The notes beneath the pieces were generated by a model. It was not told the origin of the DNA. It saw nothing but the letters and a program-made list of their open reading frames with translations, and did not search any database. The position numbers were made by a program, and so were the translations under genes. From Bradyrhizobium sp. WBOS07 (GTDB lineage: Bacteria; Pseudomonadota; Alphaproteobacteria; Rhizobiales; Xanthobacteraceae), in contig NZ_CP029008.1 in NCBI RefSeq assembly GCF_024585165.1, positions 3,720,001-3,784,000 on the forward strand: a DNA stretch of 64,000 nt, read 5' to 3'. Below, in pieces: positions 55,267 to 64,000 of this stretch; the first letter of the stretch is position 1, and each line of letters opens with the position of its first letter.

Positions 55267-55278
55267 CAAACCGGTTTG
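55267..55278. promoter_or_regulatory. 12-bp palindrome before GMD-like gene
   Basis: CAAACCGGTTTG is a perfect palindrome 14 bases upstream of the ATG at 55293, in the 174-base gap shared with the divergent dehydrogenase gene. The position would allow repression, but a chance occurrence is possible. Confidence 0.3.
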
Positions 55279-55292
55279 GAAGTCAGCTCGTC

Positions 55293-56267
55293 ATGCCCAA
55301 AAAGGCACTAATCTTTGGAATATCCGGACAGGACGGCTCGCTGTTGGCCGCGCATCTCCTCAAATTGGGCTATACGATCCACGGAACATCACGCGACAAG
55401 GAACTCGGCATCTTCGCGAATTTGCTCCGGCTGGGTATCCGCGATCAGGTGACACTCCATTCCGTGGACCCTACCGATTTCGGCAGCGTGCTGCATGTCA
55501 TTTCTGACACGACTCCCGATGAGATATACAATCTGGCGAGTCAATCCTCCGTCGGCCTGTCATTTGACCAACCGATTCAGACTCTCGAATCCACAATTTT
55601 CACCGCTCACAATATTGTCGATTCCGTCCATCGATTGAAATTGAGCTCTCGCGTCTACAATGCGTGTTCCAGCGAGTGCTTCGGCGATACCGATTTGCCT
55701 GCCGACGAATCGACACCGTTCGGTCCACGTAGCCCATATGGCGTTGGCAAAGCCGCGGCATTTTGGACCGTGGCAAATTACAGAGACGCACACGGGCTGT
55801 TTGCATGCTCGGGGCTTTTGTTCAACCACGACTCGCCGTTGCGTCCGCAGCGCTTTGTAACACGAAAGATCGTGTCCGGTGCCGCTGATATTGCCGAGGG
55901 GAAGACCGACAGCCTGCGCATTGGGAACCTGCACATCTCGCGGGACTTCGGCTGGGCGCCGGAATATGTTGAAGCCATGGCAATGATGCTCCAGGCCGAC
56001 ACACCCGAAGACTTCGTTATTGCAACAGGTCAAACCAATACGCTCGAGAGCTTCGTTCGCGAGGCATTCAGCTACTTCGGACTCGATTGGCGAAAGCACA
56101 TCGACTTCGACGAAAGCCTACTTCGCCCGATCGATCTGAAGTGCAACTCTGCCAACCCTGCTAAAGCGAAACGGATTCTTGGCTGGGAAGCAAAGGTCTT
56201 CATGAAGAACGTCGTCAGACTACTGGCAGACGGCGAACTCGAATATCGCCGTATAGCGAAGGCGTGA
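55293..56267 (+). CDS. GDP-mannose 4,6-dehydratase-like enzyme
   Basis: A 324-residue extended SDR of the GMD group, distinct from gmd at 45544. KALIFGISGQDGSLLAAHLL is the cofactor motif, and CSSECFGD and SPYGVGKAAAFWTVANYRDA carry the catalytic residues. FNHDSPLRPQRFVTRKIVSG replaces the usual NHESPRRG segment. It is shorter than standard GMD (about 350) and may act on another nucleotide sugar or make a variant 6-deoxy sugar. It is divergent from the dehydrogenase gene. Confidence 0.88.
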   Translation: MPKKALIFGISGQDGSLLAAHLLKLGYTIHGTSRDKELGIFANLLRLGIRDQVTLHSVDPTDFGSVLHVISDTTPDEIYNLASQSSVGLSFDQPIQTLESTIFTAHNIVDSVHRLKLSSRVYNACSSECFGDTDLPADESTPFGPRSPYGVGKAAAFWTVANYRDAHGLFACSGLLFNHDSPLRPQRFVTRKIVSGAADIAEGKTDSLRIGNLHISRDFGWAPEYVEAMAMMLQADTPEDFVIATGQTNTLESFVREAFSYFGLDWRKHIDFDESLLRPIDLKCNSANPAKAKRILGWEAKVFMKNVVRLLADGELEYRRIAKA

Positions 56268-56300
56268 CTCTAACGTTTCCCTGGTCCTGATTCGCCTGTC

Positions 56301-57254
56301 TTAGCGAGATCCTAGAAACGCTCGCGCGGTGCGCCGCAATTCGTCATCGACACTGAAGGGCGGCCTCCAACCGAGTATCTTGCGAGCCTTCTGGCTGTCA
56401 ACACAGAGCGAAAAACAGAGCCGCTGAGCCAACGCCCGTTGGCCTACCAATGCGGCCGCACCCTCCAATAGACTTACAGGAATGGGCAGCAGGCGAGCCT
56501 TTGTGTCGAGAGCCATCGCCAGCCTCCTCAGAAGCTCTGGTGTGGAAAGATCTTCGCCATCGCTGGCCATGAAGACTTCTCCGGCCGCCGCAGGATGCCG
56601 CAAGCAAGCGCAGATCAGGTCGACCATGTTGCCGACACCAATCAGACTGCGGCGATTTTCGATGCTACCAAGCGGCAACGGAACTCCGCGCCGCAGCCAA
56701 CGCATCATTGATAGAAAATTCGCGCGTACGCCTGGCCCGTAGATCAAGGGCGGACGCAGAACGACGACCTGCATGCCGCTTGCGCGACTAAGTTCGAGCA
56801 AGCCACATTCGGCCTCCAGCTTCGACAGTCCGTACGGGTCTTGCGGGTGTGGCGTTGCGGTTTCGTCGAAAGGCGTGTCCGGAGCTGTGGATTCGCCGCA
56901 TACCTTGACCGAGCTGAGAAACACGAAGCGGCGAACGCCGGCAGCCGCGGCTTGACGTGCGAGACGCAAAGTCCCGTCCACGTTGACGCAACGATATGCA
57001 TCCAGTGCATTTGCATTATTTTCGCGCATCACATGCACCCGCGCCCCTAGATGGGCAACGACATCACATCCCGCGACCGCAGACCTCCAATCGAACGAGC
57101 CTTCCAGATCAACGTTCTCAACAACGTCGATTCCGGCCGGTAGGTTTCCTCGATTGCGATGGACACCGACGCGTAGAGGAATTCCATCGGCAGCGAGGCG
57201 ACGGACGAGATGCCCGCCTACAAACCCTGAAGCTCCGACGACCAAGATCTTCAT
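56301..57254 (-). CDS. NAD-dependent nucleotide-sugar epimerase
   Basis: A 317-residue extended SDR. ILVVGASGFVGGHLVRRL is the NAD motif, and VFLSSVKVCGESTAPDTPF and DPYGLSKLEAECGLLEL hold the catalytic Ser/Tyr/Lys. It resembles the GalE/WbpV-like epimerases that lie next to initiating sugar transferases in O-antigen loci. The start at 57254 overlaps the upstream glycosyltransferase stop (ATGA). It converges with the GMD-like gene. Confidence 0.87.
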   Translation of the reverse strand: MKILVVGASGFVGGHLVRRLAADGIPLRVGVHRNRGNLPAGIDVVENVDLEGSFDWRSAVAGCDVVAHLGARVHVMRENNANALDAYRCVNVDGTLRLARQAAAAGVRRFVFLSSVKVCGESTAPDTPFDETATPHPQDPYGLSKLEAECGLLELSRASGMQVVVLRPPLIYGPGVRANFLSMMRWLRRGVPLPLGSIENRRSLIGVGNMVDLICACLRHPAAAGEVFMASDGEDLSTPELLRRLAMALDTKARLLPIPVSLLEGAAALVGQRALAQRLCFSLCVDSQKARKILGWRPPFSVDDELRRTARAFLGSR

Positions 57255-58405
57255 TGCACCGAAAGCTCGGAATAGATCGCAATTGTCTGGGCAACGACGA
57301 TCTCCTGAGAGAACTCCGCCTGGACGCGCTTTCGACCTTGCGCTCCCATACGACGTCGCTGCTGCGGGTCTGCCAGCAATTGCGCGATGGCCTCGGCGAG
57401 CCGGCGGACGTTGCCAGCGGGGACAAGCAGACCGTTGATACCGTTGGTCACGATCTCCCGGCACCCCGGCACGTCATAGGTAACGATGGGGCACTCGCCG
57501 GCGGCGGCTTCGATCAGGGTCTTGGGAATCCCTTCGCCGTACGTGGTCGGCAGACAGACGATTGCAGCCTCACGGATGATCTCAGGGATGTTGTCGCGAT
57601 GTCCCCACCACTCGACAAGTCCATCTTCGTGGTATTGCCTGAGAACGGCTTCAGGAATGCTGTGCGGGTTTTCGGGGTCCGGCGCGCCCGCGAGCACCAA
57701 CCTTGCAGTCGCGCCCTCTTTACGCAGCTGAGCTGCGGCTCGCACGAAATCCTCGACCCCCTTCTCCTTGATCATCCTGGACGCCAGAAGCACAATGGGC
57801 GGCGAACTCTCGCGGCGTATTTGGGAAAAATCTGCGAGATTGACACCAGATCCCTTGACGAGACGTATCTTCTCCGCTGCAACGCCGATGTCATCGGCTA
57901 ATACCCGTGCGTCATCCCTGTTCTGGACAATCGTCAACGCCTGCCGCTGCCTCAACGCATATCTTAATAACGGAGCGATTAGGCGGCGAAGGGTCTGCGC
58001 ATAGACTGCCTTGGACGAGAACACGAAGCCCAATCCCGCGACGTTATTGACAATTGCGCTCACACCCGCGAGCCGTGCCGCGACCGAACCGTACAAGACG
58101 GGCTTCATCGCTACGTGATGAACGATGTTCGGACGATAGCTTCGGTAGAGCGTCACCAGTTCAGCGATGCTTGCCAGTTCGCGAAACGGATTTCGGCTGG
58201 AGCGCCGCATGCGCTTGAGGCCGATGGGCGTGAATCCTTCGCGCACGATGGCATCCGCCTTCTCGCCAAGACGCGTTGCCACGTACACCTCGTAGCCGGC
58301 GGCCAGCGCCGCACGGGCGATCGGCAGGCGATGAGAGACAAAATACCAGTCCTCTGTCACGACGAATAGCAACCGCTTCCGATTGAGAACAGACGCCTCC
58401 TTCAC
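57251..58405 (-). CDS. Glycosyltransferase family 4
   Basis: A 384-residue GT-B enzyme. The N-terminal LLFVVTEDWYFVSHRLPIAR is typical of GT4 proteins in O-antigen clusters, IVLLASRMIKEKGVEDFVRA marks the second domain, and EGIPKTLIEAAAGECPIVTY is the E-x7-E nucleotide-sugar motif. The GTG at 58405 was chosen because it overlaps the upstream stop as GTGA and places the fold start correctly. It transfers one sugar of the repeat unit; donor unknown. Confidence 0.9.
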   Translation of the reverse strand: MKEASVLNRKRLLFVVTEDWYFVSHRLPIARAALAAGYEVYVATRLGEKADAIVREGFTPIGLKRMRRSSRNPFRELASIAELVTLYRSYRPNIVHHVAMKPVLYGSVAARLAGVSAIVNNVAGLGFVFSSKAVYAQTLRRLIAPLLRYALRQRQALTIVQNRDDARVLADDIGVAAEKIRLVKGSGVNLADFSQIRRESSPPIVLLASRMIKEKGVEDFVRAAAQLRKEGATARLVLAGAPDPENPHSIPEAVLRQYHEDGLVEWWGHRDNIPEIIREAAIVCLPTTYGEGIPKTLIEAAAGECPIVTYDVPGCREIVTNGINGLLVPAGNVRRLAEAIAQLLADPQQRRRMGAQGRKRVQAEFSQEIVVAQTIAIYSELSVQ

Positions 58406-59268
58406 GCAGGCCTCATGATCACGCGGATTTCGCAAACCATGAAGTCCTCATCGGCAAAAGCCCGAAATTGCGGTGCCATCCGATCACGAGCCAGCGGCAC
58501 TTTTGGCCATCGTTGCTCAGAGATGACCTCGACCCTAAATCCGGCCGCCTCCATCAGGTCGATCATTTCCCGGGGACGAATGCGATTGGTGTAGAAGCCT
58601 GAGGTTCGGAAGGCCTGGGTCTCCCAAACGTCATCTCCAAAGCGGAGATTGTTTAGGCCGCCTCCCAGGTGATCGCGAAAATCGATGCTGTGAACACCGA
58701 TCCCCCCCGGCGCCACGATCCGGCGCAGTTCCTTCATTAGAGCTGAAAATTCGTCGCGATAGATGTGCTCAAGCACCACCTGAGACCAGGTGAAATCAAT
58801 TGACTGGTCGGGAATCGCCCTGAGCGACCTCGTGCCGTCCGTCAGATATACGATGTCGTATTCGTTCATCGCATCTGGAAGGGTTGTCGACTTCAGGGGG
58901 GCGACAATCCGGCCGCGCGAGGCAAGCAACTCGAGAAGTGCGCGGCAGCCGGAAATGTCGGTTTCGGCGAAAGGCCCCGCATCCGCAAGCCATGCCTTTT
59001 CGGCACCGAACGCGCGGGCGACGAAGCCCGAGAGGACTGAGTCTCCCGGTCCAAGCTCGAGGGAGTGAAACTTCGCAGGAACTCGGCCGTTCTGCACAGC
59101 GGACTGAAAATGGCTCTCGAACGCGGAGATCGCGCGCTCCGGAACCATCATCTCGCCATGACGAAACAATCCGATGCGTTTCCAGAGAGCGTAGGGGACA
59201 GGCAGGCGCGCGAGCCCAAGCTTGATGCCCAGCTTGGCCCACCACGGCACGTAGGAACTCAGACCCAT
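58402..59268 (-). CDS. SAM-dependent methyltransferase
   Basis: A 288-residue protein. HSLELGPGDSVLSGFVARAF is motif I, IDFTWSQVVLEHIYRDEFSA and IVAPGGIGVHSIDFRDHLGG follow, which is a class I methyltransferase order. A hydrophobic, aromatic N-terminus (GLSSYVPWWAKLGIKLGLAR) could associate with membrane. It overlaps asnB by 10 bases and the glycosyltransferase by 4 bases, so it is part of a tight operon. Confidence 0.85.
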   Translation of the reverse strand: MGLSSYVPWWAKLGIKLGLARLPVPYALWKRIGLFRHGEMMVPERAISAFESHFQSAVQNGRVPAKFHSLELGPGDSVLSGFVARAFGAEKAWLADAGPFAETDISGCRALLELLASRGRIVAPLKSTTLPDAMNEYDIVYLTDGTRSLRAIPDQSIDFTWSQVVLEHIYRDEFSALMKELRRIVAPGGIGVHSIDFRDHLGGGLNNLRFGDDVWETQAFRTSGFYTNRIRPREMIDLMEAAGFRVEVISEQRWPKVPLARDRMAPQFRAFADEDFMVCEIRVIMRPA

Positions 59269-61193
59269 TGCCTTGCCCGCTCAAGCCACAGGTCGAACAT
59301 CAGCACGGTCCAAAGCTGACCGCCGCGGTTGACCCGGCCGACCTGATGTTGCTGCCAGTTGTCCCCGATAGCTTGGCGATCGAAAAACTCGTCATTACCG
59401 GAGGACAGACAATCCGATGCCCAGCCTTTCAGCGGACCACGCAACCAGCTATCGAGCGGGATGCCGAAGCCCATCTTGGGGCGTTCGAACAGCTCACGTG
59501 GCACATAACGTTCCAGCAAACGGCGCAGGATGTATTTTCCGGAATGATTCCTGAACTTGAACGAGATCGGAATTTCCCACGCAAATTCCACCATCCGGTG
59601 ATCCAGGAGCGGCACGCGCGCCTCGAGTCCGACACGCATACTTGCGCGATCGACCTTGGTCAGGATGTCGTCCACGAGATATGTCGACATATCCCAGGCC
59701 ATTTGCTCCGCGGTCGCAGGAACGTCGGGCGCCAACGCCAAGGGAGCAGATCTTGCAAGACCAACGCCGTCCGAGGAAACCAAAACGGTTTCGGGATTGG
59801 CCCATTGCGACACCAACCTGCTCTGAAGTTCGTACAAGGTCGAGGATGCGAGCACCGAGGCGACTTTGTGGATCTTCTGCCCCGGTAGCGCGGGTTGCAA
59901 GTGCGGCGGCAGGACGTAGCTCAGCGCGCGAAAAGCGGCGTCCCAACTGGCGGGCGAAGCGGAGGACAAACCGGACGCGGCCATGCGGCGCAGCGCATGG
60001 GGAAACCTCGTCAGACGTTTCCAATAGTCGGCGACGAACAAATAGCGGTTGTAGCCGCCGAACAGCTCGTCGCCACCGTCGCCGGACAGCGCAACCGTCA
60101 CCTGCTGTCTCGCGAGTTTAGAGACAAGAAAGGTCGGTATCTGCGAAATATCCGCAAAAGGCTCGTCATAGATGTCGGGGAGCGAGGGAATGACTGCCAT
60201 CGCATCTGCATCCGAGACGTAAAGCTCGGTGTGGTCGGTCTGAAGATGCTTAGCGACGTCAGCAGCGTATGGGGCTTCGTTGTAACTCGGATCGTGAAAT
60301 CCGATTGAGAATGTCTTGGTGGCCCCACCGCCGACGGCCTGCATGATGGCCGTGACCGAACTGGAATCGATGCCGCCGGACAGGAACGCTCCCAGCGGCA
60401 CATCTGAGATCATGTGCTCGGCGACGATGCCACGCAGACGCTGGTCCAGCTCTTCCAGCACCTCCTCTTCGTTTGGACGTTGCCTCGACATGCCACGAGC
60501 GACAACCTCCGGAATCGACCAGTAGGCTGTCGGCTCGCCGGCATGACCGTCGCGAAACCTGAGAGTGGTCGCGGCGGGCAACTTGTACACGCCCTCGAAA
60601 ATACTGAATGGCGCCGGAACGTAACCGAGGCGCAAGTATTCGGACAAAGCCGGCGGTGAAACTGCAGGAAGCTCTCCGCGCTGCACCACGATCGGGCGCA
60701 GCTCTGAGGCGAAGATAAGCGTTCCGTTCACGACGCTATAGTACAAAGGCTTGATGCCGAGCCGATCGCGCACCAGCACTAGGGTATGGTGGCGCCTATC
60801 CCAGACGGCAAGAGCAAACATTCCGGCACACCGCGAGATCGTCTCATCGATACCCCAATGTTCAAAGCCCGCAAGGATGACCTCGGTATCCGAGTGACCA
60901 TTGAATTGATGGCCCTTGGCCTCGAGTTCTCGACGCAGATCGCGGTAATTGTAAATTTCGCCATTGTACGTCAGCGCATAACGGCCGGACGCCGAGATCA
61001 TCGGCTGCGCTCCAGCGGACGACAGATCGATGATCGAAAGCCTGCGATGGCCGAATCCGGCGCGACCGTCATCACTGATCCAGTGGCCATCACCATCCGG
61101 GCCCCGATGCGCGAGCGCATTTGTCATCTGGACCAGAATCTGGCGATCGATCCGACCTGCCTTGCTGCCCACAATTCCGATGATGCCACACAT
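59259..61193 (-). CDS. asnB: Asparagine synthase-like amidotransferase
   Basis: A 644-residue glutamine-hydrolysing amidotransferase. Met-Cys-Gly-Ile-Ile exposes catalytic Cys after Met removal. The glutaminase domain has LAHRGPDGDGHW and YNGEIYNYRDLR; the synthase domain has the PP-loop FLSGGIDSSSVTAIM and ALSGDGGDELFGGYNRYLF. In polysaccharide clusters such proteins are thought to amidate uronic acids rather than make free asparagine. The start overlaps the upstream glycosyltransferase stop by one base (TAATG). Confidence 0.93.
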   Translation of the reverse strand: MCGIIGIVGSKAGRIDRQILVQMTNALAHRGPDGDGHWISDDGRAGFGHRRLSIIDLSSAGAQPMISASGRYALTYNGEIYNYRDLRRELEAKGHQFNGHSDTEVILAGFEHWGIDETISRCAGMFALAVWDRRHHTLVLVRDRLGIKPLYYSVVNGTLIFASELRPIVVQRGELPAVSPPALSEYLRLGYVPAPFSIFEGVYKLPAATTLRFRDGHAGEPTAYWSIPEVVARGMSRQRPNEEEVLEELDQRLRGIVAEHMISDVPLGAFLSGGIDSSSVTAIMQAVGGGATKTFSIGFHDPSYNEAPYAADVAKHLQTDHTELYVSDADAMAVIPSLPDIYDEPFADISQIPTFLVSKLARQQVTVALSGDGGDELFGGYNRYLFVADYWKRLTRFPHALRRMAASGLSSASPASWDAAFRALSYVLPPHLQPALPGQKIHKVASVLASSTLYELQSRLVSQWANPETVLVSSDGVGLARSAPLALAPDVPATAEQMAWDMSTYLVDDILTKVDRASMRVGLEARVPLLDHRMVEFAWEIPISFKFRNHSGKYILRRLLERYVPRELFERPKMGFGIPLDSWLRGPLKGWASDCLSSGNDEFFDRQAIGDNWQQHQVGRVNRGGQLWTVLMFDLWLERARQWV

Positions 61194-62380
61194 TATTGCG
61201 TTTCGGATTTTTGGCGCGGAGTGATTGACGCGAGGATCGACGCGAACTTCGCAGCAATGGCAGACCACGACAATTCGCTCATGGCGTGGGCCTTTGCCGC
61301 CGCGCCGCAACGCAGCCGCAATGCCTCATCATCGACGAGCCGACTGAGTGCAGCAGCAAGCGCGGCAGGTGTCGGGGCAGCTGCCACGAGACCGGTCTGC
61401 TCGTGCAGGACCTGCTCGGCTAGCCCTCCGACGGGAGTCACAATAGCCGGAATTCCGGCCGCGCCCGACGTTGCAAGTACGGCGGACTGGCTCGCGCCGC
61501 GGTATGGCGCAACGACGATATCGATACCCTCAAAGACTGCACCGACATCCTCTTCGGGGATCCACCGATTATCAACGAAGACGTCCTCAAGCTCGGCTAA
61601 CTGCGCCCGATACGGCTCGATATCTCCGGGACCGATGATGCGAAGCTCAACAGCCTTGCCCTGGCGCTTCAAGATTTTGTACGCTTCGAGGAGGATATCC
61701 AACCCCTTGTAGGGCAATAGGCGTCCGAAAAAGAGCAACTGGATCGGACGCCCAGTTGGCGTGGACGTCGGGCTTCTGGTTTCGGCATACGGGAAGACCC
61801 CCAGAGGGGCGATCCAAACGCGGTCGGCAGGAAAACTGTTGTTCGTAATAACCGACTTCTGCGTGTACTCGGTTAGCGCAATAATGCCGTCGCTCGCCGC
61901 GATTTCAGTGTCGAGCATCCATTTGCGGATAGCGATGTCGTCCCCCGCATGCGGCTTTGGATCATGCAGAACGAAAACGTAAGCAACGTCGCGGGGCCTG
62001 CGCCACAGTGTCGGGACATTCCACAGATGGCTCATGGTGCAGACCACCACCGAAATGTTGTGCTCGCGCACATAGCGCCAAAATCGACGCCGAACGATCG
62101 GCACGCGAAGCAGCGCGAGGATACCCGACGAAACGCCAGTGTAGGTATCGACGTAATGACTCGGCAATCCAAGGGCGTCGAAATCTGCAATGATGTCCCC
62201 TTGCCGCGACAGCGACATATGCAACTCAAGCTCCGGACGCTTCCTTAGCTCGCGCACCAACTCGTAAGTGTACCTTACCCCACCGCCCCGTCGTCCCCAA
62301 TGCCAGATCAGCACCTTGCGGGGCGTTGCCGCAGAGTTGGCGTCGACCAAGCCCGTTTTTTCTGAAGTCGCCTTATTCAC
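61193..62380 (-). CDS. Glycosyltransferase family 4
   Basis: A 395-residue GT-B enzyme starting at GTG. KVLIWHWGRRGGGVRYTYEL is an N-terminal domain with the donor-independent glycine-rich turn, QLLFFGRLLPYKGLDILLEA marks the second domain, and IDIVVAPYRGASQSAVLATS stands in place of the usual E-x7-E motif, which is incomplete here. It is coupled to asnB. The acceptor and donor are unknown. Confidence 0.88.
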   Translation of the reverse strand: MNKATSEKTGLVDANSAATPRKVLIWHWGRRGGGVRYTYELVRELRKRPELELHMSLSRQGDIIADFDALGLPSHYVDTYTGVSSGILALLRVPIVRRRFWRYVREHNISVVVCTMSHLWNVPTLWRRPRDVAYVFVLHDPKPHAGDDIAIRKWMLDTEIAASDGIIALTEYTQKSVITNNSFPADRVWIAPLGVFPYAETRSPTSTPTGRPIQLLFFGRLLPYKGLDILLEAYKILKRQGKAVELRIIGPGDIEPYRAQLAELEDVFVDNRWIPEEDVGAVFEGIDIVVAPYRGASQSAVLATSGAAGIPAIVTPVGGLAEQVLHEQTGLVAAAPTPAALAAALSRLVDDEALRLRCGAAAKAHAMSELSWSAIAAKFASILASITPRQKSETQ

Positions 62381-62558
62381 TGTGACATACCGCCAAGCGG
62401 CGGGCCCCGAAAGACCGACATTTAGGAATACCCCTACCCGTGCTTGTAGGATCCGCCCTCAACCGGCCAGCATCCCCGCCAAGTCTCAATATTTGACCTT
62501 CGGCCTCCTGTCGATGAAGACGTGGGCGATGATTGGCCGGCCCGCAGCCCCCTAGGAT

Positions 62559-63170
62559 TCAGACGGGTATCGCCTTGCAATCAAACATTGCTGTCGTACC
62601 AAACAGTTTTCCCCGTCCAAAAAGGAATTCAATCGACACGACCTCAAAGCCCGCCAGCTTGAGAAAATACTGAACCAGCTCGTGATTTGGCACAAATATG
62701 TGCTGATCATATAGAGGGTGATTATCGTTCCAGTTTGGCCCAAAAAATCCACTAAACCGCCCCGCTACCGCATAACCAACAATACTGCGCCAGTTATGAA
62801 CGTTTGGGAAGGTCATAATTAAATGGCCACCGGGAACTGTAAGGCGTCGAGCTTGAACTAGAAATTCGTAAGGATTTACGAGATGTTCCAGTACTTCCGT
62901 GGCAGTCAGTACGTCAAAAGTCGCTCCGCCAAACATATCGGCCCAGCCGTTACGACTGAGATCAACACATTCCACTTTTGTTGCAGTGGGGGGCACAGTC
63001 ACCTTCCAACCCACCCCAGTCAACTGCGTGAAGCCGAGATCACGCAGACGAGCCAGCAACTCCCCGTCTCCGCAAGCTAGGTCGGCCACACGCACTCGTC
63101 TGTTCGATGAAATTTCCGCCACCCTGGCGCTAACGCCGGCCCGGATAGCGAGGCTGTTTGGATCATTCAT
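62559..63170 (-). CDS. Class I SAM-dependent methyltransferase
   Basis: A 203-residue protein. VRVADLACGDGELLARLRDL is motif I, FDVLTATEVLEHLVNPYEFL and LTVPGGHLIMTFPNVHNW follow. The ATG at 63170 overlaps the upstream glycosyltransferase stop (ATGA) and has GGAAGG nine bases before it, so it is preferred to the ATG at 63191. The downstream gap (62381-62558) has no gene. Probably methylates a sugar or lipid-linked intermediate. Confidence 0.85.
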   Translation of the reverse strand: MNDPNSLAIRAGVSARVAEISSNRRVRVADLACGDGELLARLRDLGFTQLTGVGWKVTVPPTATKVECVDLSRNGWADMFGGATFDVLTATEVLEHLVNPYEFLVQARRLTVPGGHLIMTFPNVHNWRSIVGYAVAGRFSGFFGPNWNDNHPLYDQHIFVPNHELVQYFLKLAGFEVVSIEFLFGRGKLFGTTAMFDCKAIPV

Positions 63171-63985
63171 AAGGATCGCGCCTTCCACCATATATGTCTA
63201 ACTGCCATAATCATTCCGATCAGCGCCCGCGGTACTTCATGTTTGTGCAAGACCTCTCCAAACTCTCGCATGCTGATGCCGAGGTTGGTTGCGGAGATAC
63301 CCGTCTGGCACATGACCGTCATTTCAAGCGGGATGTGATTGGCAGGGTATCTGCGAACCAGTCTTAAGATCATGTCGTGATCCGCCGCCACGCGAAAATT
63401 GGCATCGTAAAGACCGAGTTCTTTGTACTGCGCGGCCGATACGATCAAAGCCGGATGCGGCAGAAAGGCCGAAAAATATAGCGGCCATCTTCTAAAAGAA
63501 AATCTCTGAGAAATGCGGCTGCCGTCGGGATTAGAACGGATAATGTCGCAGTAATTGATTGCGTCTCCGCGTAGACGCGGAACAATGCGAGCCAAGACGT
63601 CATCAGCCGCGTAATGATCGTCGGAGTTCAGCAAATGTATCCAACGTCCACGCGACATCGCTATTCCCTTATTCATCGCATCGTAGATGCCGCGGTCAGG
63701 CTCAGAAATCCATCGGACGCTTCCACCGTACTCCCTTAGAATATCGATCGTACCGTCGGTGGAACCGCCATCGACAACGATGTGTTCGAAACTGCGAAAG
63801 CTCTGTCGTCGGACGCTCTCAAGGGTGGTCCGCACAGTAGCAGCACTATTGAAGGTCGCAGTTACAATCGACAGAAATGGAACGCCAGGACCTTCGGCCG
63901 ATGCGTTCGTTTCGTCAGCTCGGCTGCCGCCTGGCATCATCTCATCCTCGACCGGAATCCAGCCACCCCCATTTGTCAGACGCAT
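63167..63985 (-). CDS. Glycosyltransferase family 2
   Basis: A 272-residue GT-A enzyme. LSIVTATFNSAATVRTTLES, the diphosphate region VVDGGSTDGTIDILREYG and the metal-binding LLNSDDHYAADDVLARI are all present. It resembles WcaA/colanic-acid type transferases. The ATG at 63985 has GAGGA about ten bases upstream, so the gene appears complete although it lies 15 bases from the window end. It is coupled to the following methyltransferase. Confidence 0.9.
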   Translation of the reverse strand: MRLTNGGGWIPVEDEMMPGGSRADETNASAEGPGVPFLSIVTATFNSAATVRTTLESVRRQSFRSFEHIVVDGGSTDGTIDILREYGGSVRWISEPDRGIYDAMNKGIAMSRGRWIHLLNSDDHYAADDVLARIVPRLRGDAINYCDIIRSNPDGSRISQRFSFRRWPLYFSAFLPHPALIVSAAQYKELGLYDANFRVAADHDMILRLVRRYPANHIPLEMTVMCQTGISATNLGISMREFGEVLHKHEVPRALIGMIMAVRHIWWKARSL

Positions 63986-64000
63986 TAAGAACGTCCTCGC

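Overview
The window is high-GC alphaproteobacterial chromosome, most likely Bradyrhizobium or a close relative. This is an inference from the gene families: duplicated Liv-type ABC transporters, an Omp25-like porin, DUF5681 and caspase-like proteins, fucose-rich polysaccharide genes, and the dispersed palindromic elements typical of that genus. No rRNA, tRNA, CRISPR array or intact insertion sequence was seen.

1-28,500 is a metabolic core. It opens with an atypical short-chain dehydrogenase, a small tautomerase and a Baeyer-Villiger-like monooxygenase. The methyl cycle follows: ahcY, metK, a SAM-methyltransferase with an N-terminal DNA-binding-like segment, and a MetE-like methionine synthase. 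A first branched-chain amino acid-type ABC operon (livK-livH-livM-livG-livF) is on the minus strand. After a lipoprotein, purU, a HemD-like protein, an MFS exporter and a Crp/Fnr regulator, a second Liv operon runs on the plus strand with an AMP-forming acyl-CoA ligase between its ATPase and permeases. The layout suggests uptake and CoA activation of organic acids. Dispersed repeats sit in several of the gaps.

28,500-44,500 is an accessory, island-like region. It carries a ParB-domain DNA methyltransferase, a DUF5681 protein, a divergent pair (a PD-(D/E)XK-like protein and an XRE regulator) with overlapping palindromic operators, a large serine recombinase, several small orphan genes, a secreted caspase-like protein bracketed by two related repeats, an outer-membrane beta-barrel, a GmhB-like phosphatase, and a tightly packed phage-type recombination module (YqaJ exonuclease, ERF annealing protein fused to an HNH-like domain, and an unknown 213-aa protein).

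44,600-64,000 is a surface-polysaccharide locus. It makes GDP-fucose (gmd, fcl), contains a second GDP-mannose dehydratase-like enzyme, a UDP-sugar dehydrogenase and a UDP-glucuronate epimerase-like enzyme, five SAM-methyltransferases, an asparagine-synthase-like amidotransferase, three glycosyltransferases, a YdcF protein flanked by tiny membrane proteins (two of them paralogues), and a small secreted protein with an internal Cys-containing repeat. The predicted product is an exopolysaccharide or O-antigen with O-methylated 6-deoxyhexoses and possibly amidated uronic acids. The last gene begins just inside the window end, so the locus probably continues.
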